DNA from: an uncultured Bacteroidales bacterium
GTDB lineage: Bacteria > Bacteroidota > Bacteroidia > Bacteroidales > UBA932
Reading direction: 5' to 3'
Length of the DNA: 30,254 nucleotides
Assembly: GCA_934667175.1 (NCBI GenBank)
Contig: CAKULN010000034.1
Span: 1 to 30,254, forward strand
A program made the translations under genes and the position numbers. Numbering within the stretch: the stretch's first letter is position 1; the number at the start of each line of letters is the position of its first letter. The notes under the pieces are model-generated. The model saw only the letters and a program-made list of their open reading frames with translations. It ran no database searches and was not told the origin of the DNA. Of this stretch, positions 22,808 to 30,182 are shown piece by piece.

Positions 22808-24118
22808 TTAATGTTCTGGTTGAAGTGAGTTTAAGTTGAGATTATATTGTAAGAGCCATTTCCAGACAGGCATCATTTCAATGACACCGAACTCATCCTC
22901 GACAGTGCCAGATTCTTCATTTGTGAGTATCAGACGATGCTTGCAAGAATGTACTTTTGGGAACTTTTTAAGAGCGTTCACCTCACGTTCGAGCGTTTCA
23001 TTGGATTGTGATATATTATATGAGACTTGGATGGCCAATTCGTCCTCAGGAATATAGAAATCGACTTCAATCCTTTCGTTATAGAAGAAAACCCGCTCAT
23101 TGTCCGGGTCGTGTCCATATTTTCTGAAAAGGGCAAGTGCGACGGTGTTTTCAAGCAGCGACGCCTCTTCGTTAAGGAGAAACAAGTTAAGCACACCGTT
23201 GTCGATGAAATAGTACTTGCACGAGGATTCCCTTTCCGCAAAGGATGCCGAGATATTCCTTAAGCGCAGCAGCAGCCATGCGGATTCGCAGTACTCAATG
23301 TATTTACTGACAGTGGGCATTGTTATCTTTCCGCTGACCGAGGATAGTATATGTGACAATCTATTGTAAGATACAGGTTGGCATACACTTTCGGCCAATT
23401 TCTTCAGCAGCAGGTGCAAGAGGTTTGGGTTCGCTATCTTGTTACGGCTGGCGATATCTCCCAAATATATCTTTTGGAATGTACTGCTCAGATAGTTGCG
23501 CTTGACAGACAGCCCTACAGATTCCGGGAGGCCTCCCCACGATCGATACTCGTTCCATTCGCGGAGCACGGCCGCACGTGATTCAGTGGCCAGCAATGAT
23601 ATTTTGTCATATGGAATACCATTTACTTCAAGATACTCCAAGAAGCTATACGGATAGACCTCTGTTGTAAGATAACGTCCCCCTAAAGTCGTCATGACCT
23701 CTGATGACAGCATCTTTGCATTGCTGCCTGTAATCCATACGGAGTATTTTGCGTCCGCCAACCTGCGGGCGAACTTTTCCCATCCATCAATATTCTGTGC
23801 CTCATCAAGGAAAAGCATTGGACGTTTACCATACATTTCTGCGTGTGCCTCCAATATCTTTTCGAAATCGGTTGTCTCAAATTGGGCTAAGCGGTCATCT
23901 TCAAAACTGATATATAGCATTTCATTCCATCCGTGCTTGGCGGCAAGCATCTGCTGTATCTTCTGGTAGAGCATAAAAGACTTGCCGGCGCGACGAACGC
24001 CAATAAAAACGCGGCGAGGAAAGTCATCAGACGGCAATGCCCGTGGCATCACCTTATAGTTTTCAATATCTTTCTGATTGGAAGCCAAAACCTGCTTGAG
24101 TGTGTCTTTGCTGATCAT
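22808..24118 (-). CDS. AAA_14 / DUF4143 ATP-binding protein (second)
   Basis: A 436-aa relative of the preceding ATPase but clearly diverged. Walker A GVRRAGKS is at 40-47 and Walker B MLFLDEAQ at 101-108, followed by the sensor WITGSNAKM. The DUF4143 part includes YNRLSHILSSVSGKITMPTV (winged-helix-like) and KYYFIDNGVLNLFL. The nuclease-like end reads VDFYIPEDELAIQVSY, so the Asp is kept but the usual Glu-x-Lys is replaced by Gln-Val-Ser, a known variant of the family. Catalysis is therefore doubtful. It is transcribed in the same direction as the first ATPase, 139 bp upstream of that gene's start, and has its own promoter with 33-bp-spaced repeats. Confidence 0.88.
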   Translation of the reverse strand: MISKDTLKQVLASNQKDIENYKVMPRALPSDDFPRRVFIGVRRAGKSFMLYQKIQQMLAAKHGWNEMLYISFEDDRLAQFETTDFEKILEAHAEMYGKRPMLFLDEAQNIDGWEKFARRLADAKYSVWITGSNAKMLSSEVMTTLGGRYLTTEVYPYSFLEYLEVNGIPYDKISLLATESRAAVLREWNEYRSWGGLPESVGLSVKRNYLSSTFQKIYLGDIASRNKIANPNLLHLLLKKLAESVCQPVSYNRLSHILSSVSGKITMPTVSKYIEYCESAWLLLRLRNISASFAERESSCKYYFIDNGVLNLFLLNEEASLLENTVALALFRKYGHDPDNERVFFYNERIEVDFYIPEDELAIQVSYNISQSNETLEREVNALKKFPKVHSCKHRLILTNEESGTVEDEFGVIEMMPVWKWLLQYNLNLNSLQPEH

Positions 24119-24130
24119 CTATTATTTTTT

Positions 24131-24185
24131 TTATAATTTATATTTTGAATTTATTGCACAAAGTTATAAATATTATTTTGAATTT
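24131..24185 (-). promoter_or_regulatory. Promoter with ~22-bp repeats at 33-bp period
   Basis: 24131-24152 and 24164-24185 match in 19 of 22 positions at a 33-bp shift, with TATTTTGAATTT identical in both. The minus-strand -7 box TAACTTTG (complement of 24159-24166) lies at the edge of the upstream copy. The same spacing and geometry occur at the first DUF4143 gene although the repeat sequence is different. Confidence 0.62.
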
Positions 24186-24247
24186 CGTTGTTGCAGGCGA
24201 CTTGTTTTGCATCCTTCGGCAATGCTGTCTTGATGGCAGGGTAAACA

Positions 24248-24275
24248 AAAAAGCCCACATCGCTGCGGACTTTTT
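24248..24275. terminator. Terminator, copy 2 of the duplicated 28-bp unit
   Basis: Identical over 28 bp to 21232-21259. It folds best on the minus strand, where it lies about 100 bp beyond a first trmD terminator. The two copies bracket exactly the two DUF4143 genes. Confidence 0.75.
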
Positions 24276-24372
24276 TCGGTTAGTTAGTAGTGTATTACCT
24301 TATTTTGAAAGAAGGTCATAGTCGTTAGAGTGTGATATACTCTCACTTTTCGTGTTGCAAAAGTAGTCAAAA

Positions 24373-24417
24373 AAAACGTTTAAACAAGCCTTTTTCCAGA
24401 AAAGTTTTAAACGTTTT
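24373..24417 (-). terminator. trmD intrinsic terminator
   Basis: On the minus strand AAAACGTTTAAAAC (24417-24404) pairs with GTTTAAACGTTTT (24385-24373), one bulged A, with an inner CTTTT/AAAAAG pairing in the loop. It is followed by a run of eight T on that strand. It begins 11 bp after the trmD stop codon. Confidence 0.75.
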
Positions 24418-24427
24418 ACGTTGATAA

Positions 24428-25126
24428 CTATCTTTTTGCTTGACTATCAGTACCTTCCAACAATTCGGGACGAAGACGTTTTGTCCGCTCCAGGGCCTGT
24501 TCGTCCTGCCATTCCCGGATTAGTTTCGGGTTGCCGCTCACCAGGACCTCGGGGACCTTCCAACCTTTGTAGTCGGCCGGACGGGTGTAGACGGGAGGGG
24601 AGAGGAGGCCGTCCTGGAAACTGTCGCTGAGGGCTGAGGTCTCATCGCTCAACGCCCCCGGGATCAATCTCACGATCGAGTCCGCCAGAAGCGCGGCCGG
24701 AATCTCGCCGCCGCTGACCACATAATCGCCCACTGAGATCTCCCGAGTCACCAGATGCTCGCGGATCCGATGGTCTATTCCTTTATAATGGCCGCAGAGG
24801 AGGATCAGGTTCTCCTTCAGGGAAAGCTCATTGGATATTCCTTGAGTCAGACGCTCGCCGTCCGGGGACATGTAGATGACTTCGTCATATTCCCGCTCCG
24901 CCTTCAGCTCGTCTATCATCTTCTCCACCGGCTCGATCATCATCACCATACCGGCGTCGCCGCCGTAGCAGTAGTCATCCACCGTGGCGCGCGGGCCGAG
25001 GCCGTATTTCCGGATGTTATGGACCTGTATTTCGACCAGGCCTTTCTTGATCGCCCGCCCCACTATGGAGTGGCTCAGAGGACTTTCCAGAAGTTCCGGA
25101 ACGACTGTAAGAATGTCAATTCGCAT
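24428..25126 (-). CDS. trmD: tRNA (guanine-N1-)-methyltransferase TrmD
   Basis: A 232-aa SPOUT methyltransferase that makes m1G37 in tRNAs reading codons starting with C or G, using S-adenosylmethionine; it prevents +1 frameshifting and is normally essential. The deep trefoil knot motifs are intact: [42 protein letters not shown] (here [12 protein letters not shown]) and RLIPGAL. The RNA-binding C-terminal part includes [20 protein letters not shown] and [13 protein letters not shown]. Length is normal. In many bacteria trmD lies with rimM and rpsP; here it stands alone, divergent from the DUF349 gene, with its own promoter and terminator. Confidence 0.97.
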   Translation of the reverse strand: MRIDILTVVPELLESPLSHSIVGRAIKKGLVEIQVHNIRKYGLGPRATVDDYCYGGDAGMVMMIEPVEKMIDELKAEREYDEVIYMSPDGERLTQGISNELSLKENLILLCGHYKGIDHRIREHLVTREISVGDYVVSGGEIPAALLADSIVRLIPGALSDETSALSDSFQDGLLSPPVYTRPADYKGWKVPEVLVSGNPKLIREWQDEQALERTKRLRPELLEGTDSQAKR

Positions 25127-25148
25127 AGAATATTATTTTTCCTTTTTG

Positions 25149-25187
25149 CAAAAATAGGCTTTTTAATTGTTTTTTTAGGTATATTTG
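25149..25187. promoter_or_regulatory. Back-to-back promoters of trmD and the DUF349 gene
   Basis: On the minus strand TATTTTTG (complement of 25149-25156) is the trmD -7 box, 23 bp before its ATG. On the plus strand TATATTTG (25180-25187) is the -7 box of the DUF349 gene, whose ATG is at 25223. Both match TAnnTTTG. The two boxes lie 24 bp apart, so the polymerases would compete for the same DNA. Confidence 0.7.
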
Positions 25188-25222
25188 CGGATAAGTAGAA
25201 ACTCTAATAATTTAACTGCTTT

Positions 25223-27175
25223 ATGAGTGAAGGTAATATTCCTGAGGTTAACCAGACCCCAGATGTAGAGGAGGCTCCAAAGGCTCTCAATGAGAATGTA
25301 GAAAATCCAGAGGTGAAGGAGGCTGTCGAGGCGGTAGCTGACAAGACTGAGGAAGTCCCACAGGAGGTGGTTGACGTGAATGACGGTGGTGAGGAAGCCG
25401 CCGGGAACGAGGAAGGCGGAGAGATTCCTGTTGATCTTGGAAGTCTCACACTTGCCGAGTTGTCTGACATGTTTGACAAACTTTCCCAGGCTGACGACAG
25501 GATGAAGAGGTACAAGGAGGCTGAGGCCATCAAGTCCGCTTTCTACAAGAAACTCTCAAAGGAAAAGGCCGAGGCCGGCTTTGGAGCGAAGGTCGACGAG
25601 CCGTCGTCGAGGGAGGATGTCATTGATGAGGTGACCCCTGCGGCTCAGACCGAGGACGTGAAGGACAATCCGTTCGAGGCCATGGAGACCGCTTTCAAGG
25701 GTGTCTATGCCAACTATAAGAAAGAGCGCGCTGAATATAACCGCCAGCAGGATGCCCAGAGGGAGGAGAACTTCGCCCAGAAGCAGGCTGTGATCGAGGA
25801 CCTTAAGAACCTCGTGGAGAAGCAGGAGGATGTGAACTCCACGTTCCCGGCTTTCCGTGAGCTCCAGAACCGCTGGAGGGAGATCGGTCCGGTTCCGGCC
25901 ACGAAGTTCCGTGACCTGAACGACACCTATCAGTTCTATGTTGAGAAATTCTACGACATGGTGAAGATCAACCGTGACTTGAGGGATCTCGATTTCAAGA
26001 AGAACCTTGAGGCCAAGGAAGGATTTTGTGAGGCCGCCGAGAAACTCTCCGAGAACGAGAATGTCGTCGAGGCTTTCCGCGAGCTCCAGAAGCTTCATGA
26101 GCAGTGGAAGGAGTTCGGCCCGGTGGCGAAGGAGTACCGTGATTCCATCTGGGACCGCTTCAAGGCCGCCACAGCCGTCATCAACAAGAAATATCAGGCT
26201 TATTTCGAAGGCCAGAAAGAGAAACAGCAGGAGAATCTGGCCGAAAAGACCAAGCTCTGCGAGCAGGTTGAGGCCATAGCCGGGAAGGAAGTGAAGTCTT
26301 CCAACGAGTGGAACTCTCTTTCCAACGAGATAGAAGAGATTCAGAAGACGTGGAGGACCATCGGTTTCGCCACCAGAAAGGAGAACCAGAAGATATACGA
26401 CCGCTTCCGCGCCGCCTGCGACAAGTTCTTCACCCGCAAGAGGGAATATTACACCCAGTTCAAGGACTCGATGAACGAGAACATGGAGAAGAAGCTCTCC
26501 CTGATCGAGCAGGCCGAGGCCCTGAAGGACAGCAAGGAGTGGAAGAAGACCACCGAGGCCCTCATCGCGTTGCAGAAGCAGTGGAAGGAGATCGGAGCAG
26601 TGCCTCGCAAGAAGTCCGAGCAGCTCTGGAAGCGTTTCCGCGCCGCCTGCGACGAGTTCTTCAACGAGCGCGACAAGAACGCCAAGCCGGAGAATGACTT
26701 CCACGGCAACCTTAAGGCCAAGAAGGCTCTTATCGAAGAGATCAATGAATATGTCCTCTCAGGCGACGCCACTGCTGACCGTGAGGCAGCCCGCTCCTTC
26801 GTCGAGAAGTGGCAGGGAATAGGCTTCGTTCCGTTCAAGGAGAAGGATGCAGTCCAGGCAGCCTATACCGAGGCCATGCAGGCCAAGTTCCCGGACTTCT
26901 CTCTGAGGGCTCCGAGACAGGGCTCAGGCAACGGCGGCAGGAACGGAGGATTCTCCAGGAAGCCGCTAAGTGAGAAGGATCGTCTTGTGCAGCAGTACAA
27001 CAAGCTCCAACAGGACATTGACACCTACGAGAACAACATCGGTTTCTTCTCGTCATCGAAGAACTCCGCTCCTCTGATCCAGAAGATGCAGGAGAGGATC
27101 GATGCCGCGAAGCAGGAGTTGAAGGATCTGGAGGCTAAGATCCGCAAGGCAGAGGAGAGCGAAGAAGAGAAGTAA
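25223..27175 (+). CDS. DUF349 repeat protein
   Basis: A 650-aa, highly charged, helical cytosolic protein. The first ~75 residues are acidic and disordered. From about residue 165 it contains five DUF349 repeats, each with a W-x-E/x-I/F-G-x-V core: NRWREIGPVPATKFRDL (about 216), EQWKEFGPVAKEYRD (about 293), KTWRTIGFATRKENQ (about 375), KQWKEIGAVPRKKSEQL (about 452) and EKWQGIGFVPFKEKD (about 530). A Gly/Arg-rich linker (GSGNGGRNGGFSRK) and a C-terminal coiled coil ending in acidic residues follow. Members are linked to RNA/ribosome-related functions in some bacteria but the role is not settled. It has a TAnnTTTG promoter and is probably co-transcribed with yidC, 6 nt downstream. Confidence 0.93.
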   Translation: MSEGNIPEVNQTPDVEEAPKALNENVENPEVKEAVEAVADKTEEVPQEVVDVNDGGEEAAGNEEGGEIPVDLGSLTLAELSDMFDKLSQADDRMKRYKEAEAIKSAFYKKLSKEKAEAGFGAKVDEPSSREDVIDEVTPAAQTEDVKDNPFEAMETAFKGVYANYKKERAEYNRQQDAQREENFAQKQAVIEDLKNLVEKQEDVNSTFPAFRELQNRWREIGPVPATKFRDLNDTYQFYVEKFYDMVKINRDLRDLDFKKNLEAKEGFCEAAEKLSENENVVEAFRELQKLHEQWKEFGPVAKEYRDSIWDRFKAATAVINKKYQAYFEGQKEKQQENLAEKTKLCEQVEAIAGKEVKSSNEWNSLSNEIEEIQKTWRTIGFATRKENQKIYDRFRAACDKFFTRKREYYTQFKDSMNENMEKKLSLIEQAEALKDSKEWKKTTEALIALQKQWKEIGAVPRKKSEQLWKRFRAACDEFFNERDKNAKPENDFHGNLKAKKALIEEINEYVLSGDATADREAARSFVEKWQGIGFVPFKEKDAVQAAYTEAMQAKFPDFSLRAPRQGSGNGGRNGGFSRKPLSEKDRLVQQYNKLQQDIDTYENNIGFFSSSKNSAPLIQKMQERIDAAKQELKDLEAKIRKAEESEEEK

Positions 27176-27181
27176 TCAGGA

Positions 27182-29050
27182 ATGGATAAGAACACAATCA
27201 CAGGTATCGTCCTGATAGGCTTGCTCCTGTTCGGCTTTACCTTCTATCAGAACAAACAGTATCAGAAACAGGCCGCCTATCAGGCGCAGTTGGATTCCAT
27301 AGCGCTTGTGAAGCAGATGCAGGCCGACTCTATCGCCGCCGCCGAGGCGGCGCGGAGACTGTCTTCAGACACGACCGCGATAGCCCAGGTGGCCGCTCCG
27401 GTGAGCATCTACAAGGATTCTCTTCTTGAGGCCGCCCACAACGGAGAGGCTCAGATCGTCACCTTGTCCAACGACAAGTTCGAGGTGGCCTTCACCACGA
27501 AAGGCGCACAGCCATATTCGGCCAAGTTGAAGGAATATAGCGCTTACGGTGGTGACGAGCTTTATCTCTTCAAGCCGGAGATGAGCCGCTATGACATTCA
27601 GGTCTATGCCGGGGAGACGATCAACACAGCTGATTTCAACTTCGTGGTCGCCGAGAAGACGGACACCTCGCTTGCGATGCGCCTTCCGTTCGCCGGTGGC
27701 GGCTACATCGAGCAGAGATATTCGATAGCCGAAGGGTCATATTCAGTGAAGAACTACCTCTCGTTTGTCGGGATGGAGAATGTCATTCCCAAGAATGTGT
27801 TCTCGTTCGATGTGGACTATTTCGTGACCATGCCGAGGATGGAGAAGGGCTACAAGAATGAGGTCCAGTACTCCAAGCTTGACTACTATTTCAGCGGCGA
27901 GAAGAAGCCGGAGGCCATTGCCAAGGGCCGCAGCGCGCAGAAGCGTGTAGATGCCAGGGTGTCTTGGTTCGCTTTCCAGCAGCAGTTCTTCTCGGCGATC
28001 ATGAGAGCTCCGCAGGAGTTCGCTTCGGCTGATTTCGCCCTGAATTATTTTCCGGAGGATGACGAGAGCCACAACCTTATGACAGGCGAGGCGCGTCTGA
28101 GGATGGATTTTCAGCCGGGGCAGCACGAGACGGTGGTTCCGTTTGAGTTCTACTTCGGCCCTAACCACTTCAGGACCTTGAAGTCATACGACCAGAAGTA
28201 CGAGAAGATCATACCTCTGGGAGGTTGGCTCGTGGGTTGGTTCACGAGGTTCGTGATCATTCCTCTATTTGACTTCCTGCACAGGTTTATCTCCAATTTC
28301 GGAATCATCATCCTGTTGATGACCATATTCATCAAGATTGTCGTGCTTCCGTTCGCCTACAAGTCGTACTCCTCTTCAGCCAAGATGCAGGCCATCAAGC
28401 CTGAGATCGACAAGCTGAGCCAGAAGTACCCTAAGCAGGAGGATGCCCTCAAGAAGCAGCAGGCTCAGATGGATCTTTACAAGAGAGCCGGAATCAGTCC
28501 GATGGGCGGCTGTCTCCCGATGCTTCTCCAGTTCCCGATTCTGTGGGCGATGTTCCGCTTCTTCCCGGCCTCCATCGAATTGCGTCAGCAGTCATTCCTG
28601 TGGGCCGACGACTTGAGCGCCTACGACTCCATCATCGATTTCGGGACAAGAATCCCTCTGATCGGAGACCACCTCTCGTTGTTCGCCCTGCTGATGGCCG
28701 TGTCAATGTTTTTCTACTCGAAGATCACGACCGCCTCACAACCTGGCGCCGATGACCCTCAGATGGCTTCGATGCGCTTCATGAGCGTGTGGATGATGCC
28801 GATCATGATGTTCTTCATCTGTAATAGCCTCTCCGCCGGTTTGAGCTACTACTACCTGCTCTCCAACCTCATCACGATGCTTGAGACCTGGGTGATCAGG
28901 AAGTGGTTCGTGAATCCGGACGAGATCCGCGCCAAGCTGAAGGCTACCGAGGGCAAGAAGATGCCGAAGAGCAAGTGGCAGCAGCGACTTGAGGAGGCTC
29001 AGAGGATGCAGGCTCAGATGCAAAGGGAGCAGCAGAAGGGCCGTCGCTAA
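27182..29050 (+). CDS. yidC: Membrane protein insertase YidC
   Basis: A 622-aa Oxa1/YidC/Alb3 insertase that places proteins in the inner membrane alone or with SecYEG. Residues 5-22 form the first TM helix (ITGIVLIGLLLFGFTFYQN). Residues about 75-350 are the large periplasmic beta-sandwich, with typical QRYSIAEGSYSVKNYLSF and NHFRTLKSYDQKYE. The conserved core starts at about 365 (GIIILLMTIFIKIVVLPFAY), with Lys at the position of the groove arginine of E. coli YidC. The coiled hairpin follows, then RAGISPMGGCLPMLLQFPIL and the last helices. The tail is basic and Gln-rich (QRMQAQMQREQQKGRR), as in ribosome-binding tails. Length is normal for Bacteroidetes. Confidence 0.97.
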   Translation: MDKNTITGIVLIGLLLFGFTFYQNKQYQKQAAYQAQLDSIALVKQMQADSIAAAEAARRLSSDTTAIAQVAAPVSIYKDSLLEAAHNGEAQIVTLSNDKFEVAFTTKGAQPYSAKLKEYSAYGGDELYLFKPEMSRYDIQVYAGETINTADFNFVVAEKTDTSLAMRLPFAGGGYIEQRYSIAEGSYSVKNYLSFVGMENVIPKNVFSFDVDYFVTMPRMEKGYKNEVQYSKLDYYFSGEKKPEAIAKGRSAQKRVDARVSWFAFQQQFFSAIMRAPQEFASADFALNYFPEDDESHNLMTGEARLRMDFQPGQHETVVPFEFYFGPNHFRTLKSYDQKYEKIIPLGGWLVGWFTRFVIIPLFDFLHRFISNFGIIILLMTIFIKIVVLPFAYKSYSSSAKMQAIKPEIDKLSQKYPKQEDALKKQQAQMDLYKRAGISPMGGCLPMLLQFPILWAMFRFFPASIELRQQSFLWADDLSAYDSIIDFGTRIPLIGDHLSLFALLMAVSMFFYSKITTASQPGADDPQMASMRFMSVWMMPIMMFFICNSLSAGLSYYYLLSNLITMLETWVIRKWFVNPDEIRAKLKATEGKKMPKSKWQQRLEEAQRMQAQMQREQQKGRR

Positions 29051-29077
29051 ACCTGCTCAATGAATATTCAGATTATT

Positions 29078-29194
29078 AAGATGTTGTTCTTGAGTGGTTC
29101 TACGGAAGTTAGACCTTTTCTTACCTCTGATCTTCGAATTATTTCGATTGTTCACTGTGGATTGAGATGAGGCTTGTCTTAAGAACAACATTTT
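29078..29194 (+). ncRNA. Candidate structured RNA between yidC and the yggS-type gene
   Basis: AAGATGTTGTTCTTGAG (29078-29094) pairs over all 17 positions with CTTAAGAACAACATTTT (29178-29194); the two non-Watson-Crick positions are G-U wobbles only on the plus strand. Inside lie a hairpin with a GGAA loop (about 29097-29116), a stem CCTC..ATCT with AGATGAGG (one 2-nt bulge) and a TCGAA/TTCGA hairpin with a TTAT loop. TTATT/AATAA can extend the base with a bulge. I know no family for it. It may be a leader of the downstream gene or an independent RNA; a mobile repeat with inverted ends is the alternative. Confidence 0.5.
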
Positions 29195-29237
29195 CAAGTA
29201 ATAAGACTTTAGAGATTCCAGTAAATCCATTATTAGA

Positions 29238-29903
29238 ATGATTGAGGAGAATCTGAACAATATCAAAAAGGAACTGCCATCAGGGGTGAAACTGGTGGCA
29301 GTTTCCAAATTCCATCCATTCTCGGACATCCTGACCGCCTATCAGGCCGGCCAGCGCCGCTTCGGAGAGAACCGTCCTCAGGAGTTCGCCGCAAAGGCCC
29401 TCCAGCTTCCGCAGGACATCGAGTGGCATTTCATCGGCCACCTCCAGACCAACAAACTGAAACTGGTTCTGCCGTACGCTTCTCTGGTGGAGTCAGTGGA
29501 TTCCCGCCACCTGCTGGATCTCATAGACAACTGGGCCTCGGTCAATTCCCGGACAGTCAATGTCCTGCTTGAACTCCATCTTGGCGCCGAACTCACCAAA
29601 GGCGGCCTCACCGAGCGGGAAATCGAGTCAATCCTTGATGAATATGCCAGCGGACGTTCCTATCGGCATGTACGCATCCATGGTCTGATGGGCATGGCCA
29701 CCCACACCGATGACGTGACTGTGGTTGAGTCCGATTTCGCCCGCATCCAGGCTTTCAAGCAACGTCTGGATGCCCGCTACCCACAGCTGCCGGATTTCAC
29801 CGAACTCTCCATCGGCATGTCCCACGACTGGCCCCTCGCCATTCGCCACGGCGCCACTATCGTCCGCATTGGCACCTCCATCTTTGGCCCGCGCCAGTAC
29901 TGA
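29238..29903 (+). CDS. YggS/PROSC family PLP-binding homeostasis protein
   Basis: A 221-aa alanine-racemase-fold protein that binds pyridoxal 5'-phosphate and helps control free PLP and vitamin B6/amino-acid balance; no enzymatic reaction is established for the family. Lys24 (VKLVAVSKFHP) is the Schiff-base lysine. Other signatures are RRFGENRPQEFAAKA, WHFIGHLQTNKLKL, HLGAELTKGG, IHGLMGMATHTDD and, at the phosphate-binding end, LSIGMSHDWPLAIRHGATIV followed by RIGTSIFG. Length is near the family norm, with a shorter N-terminus. The start at 29238 follows the structured region directly. It is flanked on both sides by candidate RNAs. Confidence 0.95.
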   Translation: MIEENLNNIKKELPSGVKLVAVSKFHPFSDILTAYQAGQRRFGENRPQEFAAKALQLPQDIEWHFIGHLQTNKLKLVLPYASLVESVDSRHLLDLIDNWASVNSRTVNVLLELHLGAELTKGGLTEREIESILDEYASGRSYRHVRIHGLMGMATHTDDVTVVESDFARIQAFKQRLDARYPQLPDFTELSIGMSHDWPLAIRHGATIVRIGTSIFGPRQY

Positions 29904-29915
29904 AGGACTTATACA

Positions 29916-30093
29916 CTTTAGGCTTGAGGCCAATACGAGTATCTCATTCGATGGTTTTACGTCCCCGTAAGCGCTCAGCCGCACTCTCGGGAGGCGAAAA
30001 GAGCGAAAAACGTTTCCCAAGAGTGTAGGATACACTCTTGAGGATCAAAAGAGGCCGAAAGTGCTGCCGATGGGATCAAGCGCAAGCCTAAAG
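29916..30093 (+). ncRNA. Candidate structured RNA, possibly 6S-like
   Basis: CTTTAGGCTTG (29916-29926) and CAAGCCTAAAG (30083-30093) form a perfect 11-bp closing stem. Next inside, ATCTCATTCG (29941-29950) pairs with CGATGGGAT (30068-30076) with one bulge and a U-G wobble present only on the plus strand. Internal hairpins include TTACG/CGTAA, CGCTC/GAGCG and a 10-bp palindrome CAAGAGTGTA/TACACTCTTG (30018-30040). The ~180-nt length, long closing stem and following terminator (30111-30146) resemble 6S-type RNAs, but the sequence alone does not prove it. The stretch has no coding frame I would support. Confidence 0.5.
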
Positions 30094-30110
30094 AACTTAA
30101 TCCTGAAATG

Positions 30111-30146
30111 AAAAACGGTTGGAATGTGAGATTTCCAACCGTTTTT
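30111..30146. terminator. Strong bidirectional intrinsic terminator
   Basis: AAAAACGGTTGGAA (30111-30124) and TTCCAACCGTTTTT (30133-30146) make a perfect 14-bp stem with an 8-nt loop, ending in a U-tract on both strands. It can end the plus-strand yggS/RNA transcript and the minus-strand OmpA-like gene. Confidence 0.92.
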
Positions 30147-30150
30147 CAAT

Positions 30151-30182
30151 ATTATCCGTGAATTATCCGTGAATTGTCGTGA
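30151..30182. repeat. Short tandem repeats of an 11-bp unit
   Basis: ATTATCCGTGA occurs twice in tandem (30151-30161, 30162-30172), followed by a shortened, altered copy ATTGTCGTGA (30173-30182). The last copy abuts the stop codon of the OmpA-like gene. The 11-bp unit could reflect slippage. Confidence 0.7.

Noticed and set aside
24300..24345. Inverted repeat AGAGT/ACTCT near 24328-24345
   Set aside because: Only 5 bp with a 5-8 nt loop in AT-rich DNA; expected by chance.
25556..26704. 382-codon minus-strand open frame opposite the DUF349 gene
   Set aside because: Leu/Val-rich translation with no family signs; explained by the codon bias of the highly charged helical gene on the other strand.
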